Counted from the first letter of the stretch, positions 22,101 to 34,127 are shown. The stretch: 64,000 nt of DNA from Quercus robur (GCF_932294415.1 NC_065541.1:57266290-57330289); one strand, 5' to 3'. The notes: generated by a model not told the origin, from the sequence alone. Translations and numbers: made by a program.

Positions 22101-25100
22101 CAACAATATTCAAGTGCATAAGAAATTATCTCAACTTGATCTTCTTTGCACCAAGTTTGTGCCAAATTTAATCATGGATTTGAGATAAAGGGAGTAGATA
22201 TGGCTCCTAATTTTGTCCTCACACTAACATTATAAAAGTTTAGTGCAAAGTAGAGGAGAAACAAGATTACCAACCTCATCACTCTTAGCATACACTACAT
22301 GATCCACCATTAAAGGGCTTTAATGTAATAAATATCTGAAATATCATCTTCTTTTACTATAATAAATCCTTCAATATGGAATAAGTTTTTTATTCATGTT
22401 AACATCACAAACCATTGAAGAAATCTGAAACACTTTACCGATTGTGTAGTCCTCTTCAATGAGTAATCTTCTCCTAAATGTGGTGACCTTTTTATAATGT
22501 ACCCAAACTTGCATTTTCTTCCATTTGCAAAATGTTTTCTGTGTTATGATCTGCATTTCGTTTTTAGAGTCAATGCCTAAAATGGCATAAGCGAATGATT
22601 GTTTAGCTCATGACAGAGTTTTCCTCGTTAGGGTTATTGAGCTTCAATTTTGAGTCTTAAGTTAGTTACACTGCATTGAGGCACTGAATAAATTTTTCTG
22701 GCTCATATTTTCAATGTTTACACTCTGACTGCATAGTATCATGTGTACTGCTTATATTACTGTTACAAACATGACCATATCAGTCTATGCTATGAGTCTT
22801 ACATGACATGGAAGATTTTTTCCACTTCTGTACCAAAATTACTTATATGAACATAAAATATTTGAAAGATCTCAGATGAGGATTAAATGGGAAGAACTTT
22901 GGGAAATGCCATTTGATTTAATATATCCATGAACTTTTGTTTTTGAATCATGTATCCTTTATTCTTTTTTTTCCCTCTTCAAATGGTTGCTAAAAACATC
23001 CTTTAATCTTGATCTATAGCCAAGGTACTGAGCACACCATGCAACATTTAGCTGCTTCCTAGAGAATTCGAGAATTATCTCTACTCCTCTATTATGCAGA
23101 TCAGTTATGAAAAATATAAGTTGTTTTCCTTTCTCTAATTGAAGTGTGGGACTTTGTTATTTCTTTTTCTTAAAGGAGTAGGAGAAAATCTCTCCTTATA
23201 AATACTTATGATAATTACTATTTTCCAAAAAGTGATCACAGTAAGTTTTTATTTATTTATTTTTATAAGTAAAAAAAAAAAAAAAAAAAAAAACCTACTT
23301 TTAAAGTTTCTATAAAAGTTTATTTTGATAGTTTTTATGTATTCTTTTGCATGCTAGCTTAGAGGTCTTGTAGAACTTTGGTTCTGTGGAAGAGTTATAA
23401 TTTTTGTGTGTTTCAGATATTGCTTCTTACTTATCAAAAAAGAAAAAAAAAAAAAAAGAAGAAGATATTGCTTCTTCATGCCTACACTGCATCACTCTAC
23501 TTCTATAACACTCAGGTGATTTAGTGAAAGTTTCTCCGCATACAGGCTTGTTGTATTGAATATATAATTTTGGAGAGCGACAACTTATCCTCACTGTTTC
23601 CAAATGCAAATATAAGTTTGGGTGGGTTTGAGTTAAATCCGCAAGTTCTGTTTGCATTGATGACAACCCTGGCTGTTCTTCCTACTGTTTGGCTTCGGGA
23701 CCTCAGAGTTCTTAGTTATATATCTGGTAAGTAACTTATACTTTTTGCACGTCAGATATAAAATTTTCCATTATCTTTTTCAACAATTTGTAAATCAAGT
23801 AGCACTTTGACTTAGCACTTTGGTACAACTTATTTTTCAGCTTTTTGAAAATGGGGTTTGAAAAAGTTGCACTTAAAAAAAGAAAAGATGTATTTTGAAA
23901 AGGTGCGGTTTGATAATGCATTACCCAAAAAACATAGTATGTTTGGCTGATGTGGCTATTGGAAATATATTGCTAAACCTGATTGGTGATCCATGCCATG
24001 CTTTTGGCCACACAGCACTGATATTGAGGTACCAAAGAAATGGAATCATTCTTTGCATTTCAATTAACTGAACAATATAATAATCATGACTGAAGTTATT
24101 TGCACTCTGCAGGATGGAATTGTATAAGTTTAATTGAAATTTTTTCTCTATAATCCCAAACGGTGTTTTATGAAATATAAAGATTAGATATGCAGCCACA
24201 AAATCTTGGAGTGTTGGTGGCTGACACTTGACAAACAGCTCAATGGTTGATTTGTATTAAAACTGTTTTGTGTTTCCTCTTGTAAGTCGCTGGTGTGCAT
24301 TGCAATGCACAACGATTACAATATCATTCCAAATCCATGGTCTTTTGAGAGATTTTTATATCATGCTTTCTCTCCTTCCAGCTGGTGGAGTTATTGCATC
24401 AGTCTTGGTGGTCCTTTGCTTGTTTTGGGTTGGTCTGGTAGATGGAGTTGGCTTTCATAACAAAGGGACAACACTGAACCTTGGAACTCTTCCTGTTGCT
24501 GTTGGTCTCTATGGTTACTGCTACTCAGGACATGCTGTTTTCCCCAACATATATACATCAATGGCAAGACCAAATCAGTTTCCTGCTGTCCTCTTAACAT
24601 GGTAAACTCGCAATGCTCTACTGTCCTATCACAAAGACTCCCAAGTTATCTAATTTGATCAAACAGTAGGCAAGGAAGTCATGTGCATTCTTGACTCTTT
24701 TTTACATTTTGATATTATTTAAAATTTCGAAATATTTTAATCAAGTCTAATAAGACCTACAAGAATATCTTAATGGAGTGAACATCCCACATTAATTATC
24801 ACTAAATAAGAAAAACATTATAATGGTGAAGAGCAGTGGTGCATACTGCATCCTGATCCTGCCACTAAGTATTCACCAAGCCTAAATCCATGGAAGAGTA
24901 AATCATAATTGCTATTTACATACCTCATCTTTGTTGTAAATAAAAATCCCCAATAATTGTAGATATCCCTAGTTTTATATAACTCGACCTGTTATCTATG
25001 CAGTTTTGGTATTTGTACTTTGTTGTATGCCGGGGTTGCTGTTATGGGGTACAAAATGTTTGGAGAATCAATAAAGTCACAGTTCACTCTTAACCTGCCC

Positions 25101-27598
25101 CAGGATTTGGTTGCCACTAAGATTGCTGTGTGGACGACGGTATGTTTGCTATAATTTCAGTATGAATCTCCTTTTAATGTGTTAGCTTTGTTTCTTTTAG
25201 TTTGCATTCATCAGGGTTGAACACCTAGTTGTATTTTTGACAGGTAACAATAGTGTCCTTTTATTGTTTTTATCTAGTATATCTCATTTAATACAACAGA
25301 ATGTCACTCCAGAGCATCCTCCTGCACAGGAATCTAAGTTAACTCTCTTCAGATGTTTCTGGTGCCACTATATATCTAGGAGACTCATTGTTAAACATAG
25401 GTAGTTGACAGGTCTATTTCTGTCAACTGGTATGTTAGCTGGTTTCATAGGAAGTTGTTGAGTTCAACCTTGGTCGAGCAACCTTTAGCTCAATTTGATT
25501 CAGCCTTGAAATAATTGGGGACACAGTCCCCGGCTGCTAGAGCTACCCAATAGCCAGGTTGAATTTGGCTCAATTGTTTTTCCTTGACCACTTCAAACTT
25601 CAAGTTTCTGAGTATTGTGATTCTTACCTTCATCCATTTAAAATACAAGCTAATTTCTGAAATTATTTTTGTGGTTCTTTTGCAGGTAGTTAACCCTTTT
25701 ACCAAATATCCTTTTAATAAGTAGGTAATGTGCAAACAGTCTAGCATGTTTGAATTAAAATCTCTTACAAAATGGATGGATGGCTCTTTTTTCTTTGTGG
25801 ACATTCTGTTTGGAGCTAGATTTTTCAAGAATTAACTTTTCAATTTAATATTCGTTTACCATTGTGAAAACTTAGAGTAAAAGGATAAATTGGTGGAAAA
25901 GGTGAAAATCCTGCCGAATTCAATTTGGAAATTTAAAAGTGTTACTTCAATGATACTACTCATGCAAAGATGAAAGATGTATTGGGGTACCACGCTCTCA
26001 AAGCATAATGAACTTGGTTTTCTTAATTTGCACTATGCCTCTATTTTCAACTGAAAAAATCAGTGAACATTAAGTTGACAAATGTCCTAAGCCTTACTTT
26101 CCTTTCTGAAAACAAAAAAGATAAATGAAATTAATTTCATTTCTTTAAGATCTGTTTAGATGTCCATCAAAATTGAGTGCCCCCATTATACTTCCATAGA
26201 ATTTGAAGTCCCAATTCATCGTTTCAATTAGGACCATGAAAGAAATTTTGAGAAATCACCAAGATATATAACATAAAGCAGAATAGCACCATTTCCATTT
26301 TGATAGGCAATCCATGGTTCCAAATTGGAACTCCTTTATCTTCTCTACTGATAACAACTGCAAAGTATATGGAGCTTGATTATCTCAATACTTTAGAGCC
26401 CATATTGCTCAAGATAAATAAAGACAGTTTTCCTTAATTAGACCCACATATGCATTAACTATGTCTCCTGTTGCGATGTGTTTGGAGGAGTTGATACCAT
26501 CAAATCACAGCAAGTCGTATATATATTCCATCTTGATTAGAACAGCACTGGTGGTATCTACCTTGATTGTGGGTCTCAGTGTCCCCTTCTTCGGTAAGTC
26601 TCTCTCTCTCTTTCTTTATTTATTTGTTTGTTTCAATTCCAAGAGAACTGTCTTCCATCCTTTCTTTGTCTGTTGGCAACTATATGGACCACAGAAAGGA
26701 AGAAGCAGGTAAAAGAGTTTTAGATACTGAAATTCTCAAAAAAATTTATTCAAGTGAAACTTCCAGTAGAAACCCCATTTTTTAGTTTTTTTAATGTGGC
26801 TTCAATGCTTCATTGCTGTAGCATTATATGAAAGTTGGAAGTTCTCTTGTTAAATGTTGCACAGTGTTACATTATCGTTATATTTTGTTAATCTTATTTC
26901 AGGTCTGGTAATGTCATTGATTGGATCTTTGCTCACAATGCTTGTAGTAAGTTTTTTTCTGCAAACTCATCTGTCTGTCCCTTCTAGTGGTAGTGATGTC
27001 GCATTTGGTTCAAGGATATATAATTCTGAAGCAGTATGTCTGTTTTATTATATTAACACTTATATCTATGGCAGACCTTGATACTTCCTTGCGCTTGTTT
27101 CCTGAGCATTGTGAGAGGGAAAATAACCCGGTTGCAGGTATGGTGTCTACATATTATTATTATTGATTTACAACTAAAGTTATGTATGTCCTTTGTAAAT
27201 CATGGTTTTCCAGCTCTAACCATTCTGGAATTTGTTTGAAGCCAATAGCTAACAATCCCCTTTATACCATTGTGATGTTGAATCACTCCGTTTGAATTTT
27301 AACACCTCCTTGCATTGAGGGTTGAAGGGTAATAGGATTTATAAATGCATGCAAATGGTTTATGGAGCTTAAACTAGAAGTTCAATCATTACATTGCTAA
27401 TTAATATCAAAGCTGTTGTGTTCTTGTGGCCAATACTGACAGCTTGGTTATCATATTTACTTCTCACTTCCATTACTTATATGGTTCTTCTTTTTTCAGG
27501 GAGCACTTTGTATTATAATTATTTCAGTAGGTGCTGTATCGTGTTCCTTTGGGACATATTCAGCCCTCTCCAAAATTGTTGAGAGTTTGAAGCGTTGA
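16129..27598 (+). CDS. AVT1: AVT1-type vacuolar amino-acid transporter (AAAP family), 12 exons, 548 aa
   Basis: Coding exons: 16129-16319, 18546-18853, 20412-20626, 21400-21423, 23546-23726, 24382-24601, 25004-25139, 25686-25705, 26448-26593, 26903-26946, 27075-27137, 27500-27598; total 1647 nt, a multiple of three. The protein has an acidic, Ser-rich cytosolic N-terminus (residues 1-160: DEEEEEVEKEFD, poly-Q, RRYSIRKDEKP), then a transporter domain with about ten hydrophobic segments (NVLCGVGILSTSYAAKEGGW, ACCIEYIILESDN, GLYGYCYSGHAVFPNIYTSM, VVNPFTKYALTMSPVAM, GLVMSLIGSLLTML). These are signature stretches of Arabidopsis AVT1A-C, proton-coupled amino-acid carriers of the tonoplast; length (about 550) fits. 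Exon 4 has 24 nt and exon 8 has 20 nt. All introns are GT-AG except intron 8 (AT-AC). Which AVT1 paralogue it is was not resolved, though the nearby WTF9-like gene favours AVT1C. Confidence 0.93.
17397..17998. repeat. 302-bp tandem duplication in AVT1 intron 1
   Basis: Two copies, about 17397-17690 and 17699-17998, both reading TGTGCTCATTGATCTTTCT, then ACCATAACATCAATA and TAGTCTACTAGTTATTA. They are diverged by substitutions and small indels, so the duplication is old. Confidence 0.85.
18056..18432. repeat. About 200-bp tandem duplication in AVT1 intron 1
   Basis: Both copies carry TAATTGCA(T/C)(C/T)TGCCTT, TGTTAGCTTGTACATAAT and CCATGTGAATG, at 18061/18269, 18151/18352 and 18209/18420. Clearly diverged. 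It lies directly downstream of the 302-bp duplication. Confidence 0.75.
19039..19093 (+). mobile_element. 17-bp LINE-tail micro-insertion with 19-bp TSD
   Basis: The 19-mer AGAAATCCTAAAACATTCT occurs at 19039-19057 and 19075-19093. Between the copies lies only ACTTATC followed by ten A's. The same ACTTATCAAAAAA phrase ends the L1-type LINE at 55910-57366, so this looks like target-primed insertion of almost nothing but the poly(A) tail. It lies in AVT1 intron 2. Confidence 0.75.
20232..20292 (+). repeat. (CATA)n, (TG)n and G-tract low-complexity run
   Basis: CATACATACATACATA, then TGTGTGTG, then about 21 G's, in AVT1 intron 2. Homopolymer lengths are likely unreliable in an assembly. Confidence 0.8.
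20712..21120. mobile_element. About 410-bp MITE with inverted ends in AVT1 intron 3
   Basis: TAAACTTTAAGCTGAAATAC at the left pairs with GTATTTTAGCCTAAACTTTA at the right. Inner pairs include CATTTTTGTCC with a matching inverted copy and CCATAAACTACATTAA with TTAATGGAGTTTATGG. TSD not resolved. Confidence 0.65.
21627..21766. mobile_element. 140-bp foldback MITE in AVT1 intron 4
   Basis: The termini GGCCCCATTTGGTACG and CGTACCAAACGGGCCC are inverted, and GTTTAAACATATG pairs with CATACGTACC-side sequence around TTGTTTAAACAT. Terminal GGGCCC...TTTGG is typical of small hAT-type MITEs in plants. TSD not resolved. Confidence 0.75.
21811..21942. repeat. 66-bp tandem duplication in AVT1 intron 4
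   Basis: Two near-identical copies beginning AAATGACCAAAGACAAGG and AAATGACCAAAGACAAGG at 21811 and 21877. They differ at a few bases, so this is a recent event. Confidence 0.9.
23415..23476 (+). mobile_element. 34-bp LINE-tail micro-insertion with 14-bp TSD
   Basis: AGATATTGCTTCTT occurs at 23415-23428 and 23463-23476, flanking ACTTATC plus an A-rich run. It sits in AVT1 intron 4, about 70 bp before exon 5, and creates a spurious second TTTCAG-like neighbourhood that could be mistaken for an exon. Confidence 0.75.
25706..26447 (+). other. U12-type AT-AC intron 8 of the AVT1 gene
   Basis: The intron starts ATATCCTTTT (25706-25715), the consensus 5' site of U12-dependent AT-AC introns. It ends CCCAC at 26447, with the branch-site motif TTCCTTAAT at 26430-26438, about 10 nt from the 3' end. 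No GT donor in reach would keep the family sequence. Using AT-AC joins ACC AA to A TAT and restores FTKYALTMSP, which is conserved in AVT1 proteins. Minor-spliceosome introns are known in plants; their presence at this position in AVT1 genes elsewhere was not checked. Confidence 0.9.
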
Positions 27599-29036
27599 AA
27601 TTTTTGGCACATTCCAACAGCAAGAGAAACTAGAATCATGTACTCTGGATTCGTATGATGTTTATTCATTCTCCCTTCCCAATTTTGGATTTGCATCACT
27701 CTTCTGTTTTGTGTTTATGTATTTTCCAATGAGAGAACCTTTTGTTACTACTAAAAAATCTACTACAAATACAATTCATCAAATGACTTTATCGGTTTTG
27801 TCCTTATTGACTTTGTATTATGAACAGCCTTATTATAAAGAGATCATTACATAAGGGGGATGTTGCAGTTAGTCATAACTCAGAAACACCAATCCTAGCA
27901 TCTTGATTCTTTCATGGTCTAATTACTGTAACTCCATAATCATAACATTTATAGTACAGGTGAACATTTTCTGTCGTCTTTATGACACAAATTTAGTTTC
28001 CTATCTAATACAGGAGTTGCATTTACCCCTCATCTTTGTCATGCTTGTAATTCTGACCCATTTGAGAAAATTTTTTTTTTCCTTCTTTCCATTTTAAGCG
28101 TAAAAAGGGCTCAAAAATCCAATTAGAAAGTCAGGATCTACTTCTTGTGCTTCAAATTTCATCGACAGTAGGATAAGCTTTGCACTGTTTCTTCTCTTGC
28201 TAGCAACTATCGGATAAGGTGCTTAATAGCTTAATTGTGGTGTGTCATTGACATAGGGAAGATGAAATGTTGAACTTGAGACCTCTAATAAAAATATCAC
28301 ATAATAAATATATATATATATATATATATATATCTCAATTGCATAATTAAACTCCTAAGCCCAGTAATGGGCACCTGTAGGGGCCTCAAGTATTAGTTCT
28401 TCAATAGGTAGAGGAGTTTGTAGTTACTATCAAGTTATCAACCATGCTAAGGTAAGATGGTCACGGCTTGTATCGTTAGTCCGGGTGTAATCTTTTTAAT
28501 TTTATTTTGACTTATGGTGGGTTGACTTTTCAGTTTGTTGCAAAAATTTTGTGAGATTTTGGTTGTGGTCATAAAAGAACTGAAAGTAAGATGGTCATAA
28601 CTTATATCTTTTTCCGGGCGTAATCTTTTTTATTTTATTTTGACTTATGGTGTGTTGACTTTTCAGTTTGTTGCCAATTTTTTGTGAGATTTTGTTGTGG
28701 TTGGAAAAGAATTGAATTGGAATTATGAACTTCCTAAATTGTTGCCGGGTTAGTCCAGTGCTGCTACGGCCTACGGATCCAGTGCTGCTGGATGGGGGTG
28801 AATCCAGTCCAGTACTGTGAACCCAATGTGAAAGCCTACTTTAATTGCGTAAAACAATCCAACAGTTTCAAGCCGATCTTGGTTCACACTTTACACATTC
28901 TGGAAAATATTGTGACAATGTCTTCCTTTGTGATGTCTTATATCTTTGGTTCAAACTCGGGATTCAAGTAGCTTAGAAGAATGACTTTCTAATTTAATTG
29001 GAAACGATTATTCATTTCACAAAATGTTCTAATCTA
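27599..29036. other. AVT1 3' flank and intergenic sequence
   Basis: The first 200-300 bases are presumably AVT1 3' UTR, although no canonical AATAAA is close to the stop. A (TA)n microsatellite lies at about 28308-28333. An imperfect 134-bp tandem duplication (GTAAGATGGTCA at 28452 and 28586, TTTTGACTTATGGTG at 28507 and 28641) spans about 28450-28720. No gene seen. Confidence 0.5.
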
Positions 29037-29622
29037 AAGGCACATTTGGTACACTGAATGAGAATTACGATAGGAAATATAATCTTTATTACTTGAAATA
29101 AAATGTGTTATAATGTAATAACTAAACATATTCATAAGTTTGGCTATGAGTTATAACATTAAAATAAAATTTAAAATTTATTTTAAGAAATATCTTACTC
29201 ATACAATTATATTTCCTCAAAGATAATATTTTTTTAAATTTGAGAGAGATATGAATTATTTTTTATGATTTTTTTTTTTTTTTATTATAATTGTTACATG
29301 TATATGGAAGGTTTGTTTATTTGGAAATATATTAATTTTAGAAATTATTGCACTTTTTAAGAAATATCAAATACAACCTTTTTAGAGAGAAATATTTATT
29401 TCTCATTTTGAAGAATAACTATTAATAAGTAATGATTATTTCTTATAATTGAATAAAAACATGTGAGTTCTAGTTAGCTCAACTGGTATTAGTGTCTTGG
29501 TCTGATGATAAAGAGTTATCATCAGGAGCGGATGTCATAGGTTAAGACTCTTTAAAAAAATAATCAAATTAAAGAATAGCTAAAATATAAGAATAACTAT
29601 TATAGTTTACCAAACATATCCT
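29037..29622. mobile_element. Possible 0.6-kb DNA element carrying a nested SINE
   Basis: AGGCACATTTGGTACACTG at the left pairs loosely with GTTTACCAAACATATCCTA at the right. The interior is AT-rich with ATTACTT-type repeats. A SINE-like unit sits at 29465-29560. Ends and TSD are uncertain. Confidence 0.4.
29465..29560 (+). mobile_element. tRNA-derived SINE, internally deleted
   Basis: It opens GAGTTCTAGTTAGCTCAACTGG, a tRNA A-box type sequence. It continues GTCTTGGTCTGATGATAAAG and GAGCGGATGTCATAGGTTAA, and ends in an A-run. The longer copy at 57367-57512 (minus) has about 75 more bases between the A-box part and GTCTTGGTCTG, so this copy has lost its B-box half. Confidence 0.65.
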
Positions 29623-29624
29623 AA

Positions 29625-30102
29625 TTTCTTAATAGACCATGCAATCTATGTAGAAGTAATGGTGACGAAGAGACGTGGTGTTTTCTCTCTTACCATGCAA
29701 AAGCATTACAACATCTCCAATAGGGTCTTCAAAGTCAATTTACTCTCTATTTTGGAGTGTAAACACAAATAATCGAGTTGTAACAGTCTGCTTTTATAAT
29801 TATTGATGTAGCTTATAAATTATTATTGACATTGGCAGATGGCCTCATGAGTTTTCAAATTTCTTTCTTAATAGACCATGCAATCTATGTAGAAGTAATG
29901 GTGACGAAGAGACGTGGTGTTTCTCTCTTACCATGCAAAAGCATTACAACATCCCCAATACGGTCTTCAAAGTCAATTTCCTCTCCATTTTGGAGTGTAA
30001 ACACAAATAATCAAGTTGTAACAGTCTGCTTTTATAATTATTGATGTAGCTTATAAATTATTATTGACATTGGCAGATGGCCTCATGAGTTTTCAAATTT
30101 CT
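29625..30102. repeat. 239-bp tandem duplication
   Basis: Copies 29625-29863 and 29864-30102 are nearly identical, with a handful of substitutions (TTTTCTCTC/TTTCTCTC, AATAGGG/AATACGG). AATAGACCATGCAATC occurs at 29631 and 29870. A recent duplication in non-coding DNA; the ORF 29826-30044 is a shadow. Confidence 0.95.
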
Positions 30103-30731
30103 CCCTACTCCTACGTATTATTAAAAAAAATAAATAAATAATGTGTGAATCTTACTTCTTGACCACCCTTCATTTTTTTTTTTTTTTTAAGTAACGTCTA
30201 GTATGTTTTATTGTTTTGGTTTTGGTTTTGGTTTTTTTTTTTTTTTTTTTTTTGGTTAAAATTAGAAACTAGAAGTTAGCCACAGGAGTAGAAGTATTGC
30301 ATAATCTATTACAGAAAAAACCAAAGAGTTCATGCATTAAATGATAAGACAACTCCACGTATACAAAAATCTTGTTGCAGGGATACAGCTTTCCTAGTCA
30401 TATATAACTTATTAACTTTAGAATTTAGAAGATATGTTTCCAAAAATATATAAATAAATCTCTTACACTTAAATTTAAATGTAATATATATAAAAAAGTG
30501 GTTTTCAACCTTTTGATTAAGTTATTCCACTTTCTTTTCATGAAATATTTTGAAAATTTAATAAATCGATAATGTGATTAATGAAACTTGAGAATATAAA
30601 ATATTTTGAAAACTTTATAAATCGATAATGATGAATAAAACTTGGAATCTTCAGAATTACAACTCTGGATTGCAATTTTTTTAATTAAAATAAAATAATG
30701 AGGATTGAGGATTACATAGTACACCTACATT
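30103..30731. other. AT-rich intergenic stretch with T-tracts
   Basis: Poly(T) runs at about 30172-30189 and 30231-30253, and a short duplicated phrase AAATATTTTGAAAA..TTAATAAATCGATAATG near 30545 and 30600. No gene seen. Confidence 0.45.
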
Positions 30732-32774
30732 CATAGTTATTAAACCCAGACCGATCTAGCTAGTCAGACCAAAAATCCGGTGACCCGCCTCCCTTCAAGT
30801 GCCTTTCTTGAGAGAAGCAAAAAGAGAAGTCCAATTGATTGTTGATTCTCATCGTTCATATTGGGCTGACACTAGTTGTACAATAATGGCTGATGGGTGG
30901 ATTGATACTAGGCATAGAACATTGATTAATTTCCTTGTCTATTGTCCTAAAGGAATAATTTTTATACATTATGTTGATGCTTTTGACTTGGTCAAGGATG
31001 ATATTACTTTGAGTAACTTGTTTGATGAAATTGTTAATTGGGTTGGTCCTTCAAATATAGTTCATTTGGTCACTGACAATGTTGCAATTTATGTAGCTAT
31101 TGGAAGAATTTTGTGTGGAAAATATAGGAACATTAGTTGGTCACCTTGTGCAGCACATTGCCTGAACCTAATTTTAAAGGATATTGGGAAGATGGATCAT
31201 GTAGATAAACTTGCAAAGCGTGCATCCAAGATCACAATATTCATCTATAACCATATGGCTTTGCAAGCTTGGTTGAGGACTAGAAAAAATTGGACGGAAA
31301 TTGTATGTCCAAGGCCAACTAGGTTTGCTACTACTTTCATTGCCTTAGGGAGCCTTAAGGAACATAAGCATGACTTACAAGCATTGATGACTATCAAATT
31401 TTATGTTGAATCAAGATATGCAAAAGATAAGAAAGCAAAGGCAGTGTTGAAAATCATTCTTGACAATTAATTTTGGAATGATTGTCATGTAATTGTGCAT
31501 ATTGTGTCACCATTGATTCGTTTGTTACGCATTGTTGATTTTGATGAAAAGCTAGCTATGGGTTATGTATATGATGGCATGTATAGAGCAATTGATGGAA
31601 TCAAAAAAAATTTCAAGGACAAGAAGAGATTATGGGAGTCTTATGTTAATATTATCAAGGATCGTTGGGATACTCAATTTTATAGAGATATTCATGCTGC
31701 TGCTTATTGGTTGAATCCTGCATTCCAATATGACCCATCCACTCTTAATAAGAGACTAGAGACACAATTTGCTGTGACAAATGTTATTGAATCAAAAGTT
31801 TCAGTTGGTCGAATGAAGTTTGTGGAGGAATTAAAGCTATTTTGAGAGCATGAACAAACTTTTGGAACCCAACTTGTTCAAGAATCAACCAAGACATCTC
31901 AGCCAGGTAAGATATTGTTTACTTTAGCTAATAATAAAATGAAAATATGTTTTAAAGATCATGATCATAGCTCATTTTTATTTTTTTGGGATAAGTATAG
32001 CTATGTTTATTGATTCATTGTATCTTTGTTTTGTGTTGTATATGGAACTTAGATGAGTGGTGGAAGTTGTTTGGATCTTGTGCTCCAACCTTACAAAAGT
32101 TTGTAATTCGGATCCTTAGCCAAACAGCCGCCTATTCGGGATGTGAGCAGAATTAGAGTGTTTTTGAACAAATACATACCAAAAGAAGAAATAGATTGGA
32201 GCATCAACGACTTAATGATCTTGTGTATATTCATTATAACTACTGATTAAAAGAAAGGTATATATTATGTAATCTCTTTGTTTCAATCTTTTTCTTTTAA
32301 TCTCACTGTGCACTAAATCTGAAAATGAATAATGGGTTTTTGTTATTCCATTGATTTTTCTTTTTGTGTGGAAATATGAGTGATTCACTAATTTGATCAA
32401 GTGGGTTCTTTGTAATTGTGAGATATAAGTGATTTGGTTACTAATTATTCATTATGTTCATCTTATGATATAGAGTCAAAAGGAAGAAATTCAATTTTGA
32501 TCCTATTGATTATGCAAGTATCAATAAAATTGAATTTTGGATAGTGGAAGATGAGGAATCTCCATTTCTTAATCATGAGGAGATAGAGAATGCATTATAT
32601 GAAGAGGGAGCTTATCCAATCGAAGAAGGGTCTTCTAGCCATGTACAAGGAGGTTAGCTTATAATAATTCTTCGCCTAGTTACATATTTTAATTAGACTA
32701 TATATGATTTATGAGAAATGATTATTAGAATCGTTATTTTATTGTTCTTTGGTTTTGGAGTTTGTATAGATATG

Positions 32775-34127
32775 TGCTAGGGTTTATGCCCTAAAATCCA
32801 ATTTATTGGCATGTCATAAATAATTAAATTGTTTAATTATATGAGACTATTTATAAATGAACTAATGAGACATTATCATAGTCCTTGAAATGCATTGTAT
32901 GTGATTTAGTCATAGAAGATATAAATCACAAGTTCCTTGTAAACTCAAAACATAGTTCGCAGTTGGTGATCTGCAAAGACTATAACGCATCAACTAAGAT
33001 GATTTGTCTTGATCATGGAAGTTGAGACTTCTAGTTGATGTGTTGATGTGTCTTAATTATTAAGACATATTGAACAAGATCGATGTGAGATTAATTATTC
33101 AATCAACAACTGTCACCTGAATAATTAATCTCACGACTTCTAATTTCATATACTCTCAATCCTGAGAGGATAGTGAACCATATCATGAAATATAAGTTAC
33201 TTTGATATATTAGGAGTGAGATCTAATATTCACGGTCAAAACTTCAGTATGTTGAGTAACTACACGTAGTGTTGAGGGAACACATATTCTTAAGATGGAA
33301 TCTATAATCTCTTTTTATAAAGACACAAAATATTCCATTGAGATAAGTTTAATGGGAATTGGTTATTCAGGGTGCCTACTTTAGTAATGAGTTACTAAAA
33401 TTTATATTTATCGAAATCGGATTTCAATAAATATGAATAATTAAAATATTAAACCGGGTACTCAAGAATAAAATAGTTGTTTACAAAGTGACAGTTCATT
33501 ATGACTTTGTTCACTATGGATATTTCATGGAGGAGTCAAATGATATCATTAGAGTCTTGGAATATAATTTATTAATAAGGCTTAGAGTGCAATTATATTA
33601 ATATAGTGGTATTAAATATAATTAATTGTAATTTTGGACTTGTCAAGAGTTGACAAATAAGCCCAAGACCCATTGGAGCTAGAGTCTTATTTGTTCCATT
33701 TGGTCCCATCTCAAGCCACAAACTAAAGCCTAATTGGGCAGGCCCAAAAGGCTAACCCAATTAGATAATCAGTTTTTATTTAATAAGAGTTATTAAATAA
33801 AGTAACTAAAAATGTAGTTAAGAATGTACGTATGATGAAAAGAAAAGAAAACAGTTTTTCTCTACAATGAGAAGAAGAACTTTCTTTGAGAATCAATGTA
33901 CATAAAGACTGATTGAGAGACCACTCTTCTCGGGCACCATGTGGAATTGGGATGTTGATTAGAGGTATTCTCAAGTCTTATTTTTGAATTTCACAGCATC
34001 AAGGTACGCTTTCTATTCTTTATTCTAAAATTCAAGGTTACATGTTATCTCTCTTGAATGAAGTAGATTCGTATTTGTTGCTTCCGTTGTGTATTTTGTA
34101 TGAGATGCAAAACCAGTTTTTCCAATA
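32775..34127 (+). mobile_element. 5' LTR of the copia element (1353 bp)
   Basis: It aligns across its whole length to the 3' LTR once the MULE is removed, with scattered substitutions (for example GATTTGTCTTGATCATGG against GGTTTGTCTTGATCATAG). The terminal CA has mutated to TA. The minus-strand ORF 33780-33974 is a shadow that recurs in the other LTR at 41490-41687. Confidence 0.95.

Noticed and set aside
23417..23520. Candidate AVT1 exon ILLLHAYTASLYFYNTQ after TTTCAG
   Set aside because: The family has I(I)LYVELYACC here, supplied by the 24-nt exon at 21400-21423 joined to 23546. The phrase is a TSD of a micro-insertion.
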